Below are positions 63,863 to 64,000 of a stretch of 64,000 bases of DNA, in pieces (within the stretch, counting starts at the first letter, position 1; every line of letters begins with the position of its first letter). A model generated the notes under the pieces. That model was not told where the DNA came from, made no database searches, and was given only the letters and a program-made list of their open reading frames with translations. Source of the DNA: Flavobacterium sp. UBA7680 (GTDB taxonomy: Bacteria > Bacteroidota > Bacteroidia > Flavobacteriales > Flavobacteriaceae). Position numbers and translations under genes: made by a program. The stretch spans positions 1 to 64,000 of the forward strand of contig NZ_DLHA01000054.1 in the NCBI RefSeq assembly GCF_002482975.1, read 5' to 3'.

Positions 63863-64000
63863 GAATCTTTTTTATTTGAAAATATAAAAAATGAAAACAA
63901 GTTCGAAATCAAAGCAGCAACCATCCAGGAACGCATCCAAAAAAATAAAAAAATCGATTTATTAGAGCAGTTAATACTGGCGAGAGTTAAAGTTATAAAA
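63863..64000 (+). CDS. Possible 5' part of an open frame cut by the window end
   Basis: A frame open from 63863 to the window end reads in part KFEIKAATIQERIQKNKKI and then LLEQLILARVK, which has a plausible protein-like helical composition. It has no ATG, GTG or TTG start in frame; the ATG at 63891 is in another frame that stops after 24 codons. It may be a gene remnant or a frameshifted start. No function can be assigned. Confidence 0.22.

Overview
The window looks like a piece of chromosome from a Flavobacterium-type Bacteroidota bacterium. The sequence is AT-rich, and genes start without obvious Shine-Dalgarno sequences but with A-rich leaders. Promoter-like TTTG / TAnnTTTG pairs occur. 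There are also type IX secretion (T9SS) signals, PorP/SprF, SusC/SusD pairs, a one-protein hybrid two-component regulator (HTCS), and many palindromic intergenic repeats. The assignment to Flavobacterium is an inference from these traits; no marker gene was compared.

Layout. Bases 1-65 hold the 3' end of a 5S rRNA and its terminator, so an rRNA operon ends here. Bases 373-15444 hold mixed genes: a lipoprotein alpha/beta hydrolase; a 2205-residue T9SS type B secreted protein (two FG-GAP propellers plus HYR repeats) with its PorP/SprF partner; a TPR histidine kinase and NarL-type regulator pair; a PepSY-like protein; a LacI regulator; an AraC regulator; and a PEBP/YbhB protein.

Bases 15745-45290 form a large glucuronoxylan utilisation locus. 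Side-chain removal is covered by GH67 and GH115 alpha-glucuronidases. Glucuronate catabolism is covered by an SDR oxidoreductase and UxuA. Backbone cleavage is covered by two GH10 xylanases, one with two carbohydrate-binding modules inserted in the catalytic domain. A GPH-type symporter, a cytoplasmic GH43, a GntR-type regulator, xylulokinase, xylose isomerase and transaldolase complete the route to the pentose phosphate pathway. A SusC/SusD/TIG-domain surface protein set captures the oligosaccharides. A GH35-like enzyme and an SGNH acetylesterase follow.

Bases 46478-63710 form a second polysaccharide utilisation locus. An HTCS regulator is divergent from a second SusC/SusD pair, followed by a GH5-like enzyme, a GH43-like protein, GH2, GH43, aldose 1-epimerase and another GH43. 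Its substrate cannot be read from sequence; an arabinose-, xylose- and galactose-containing hemicellulose or pectin side chain is the best guess.

The most useful new observation is a palindrome-like 12-mer with core CAAYCGRTTG. It occurs six times, always between genes, upstream of GH67, the symporter (twice), the GntR-xylB-xylA operon and the first susC (twice). It looks like a LacI-family operator, and the LacI gene at 12855 is the natural candidate for its binder. Other points of interest are a possible structured RNA before the GntR gene, composite repeats bracketing single genes (GH115 and a hexapeptide-repeat protein), and one palindromic repeat nested inside another.
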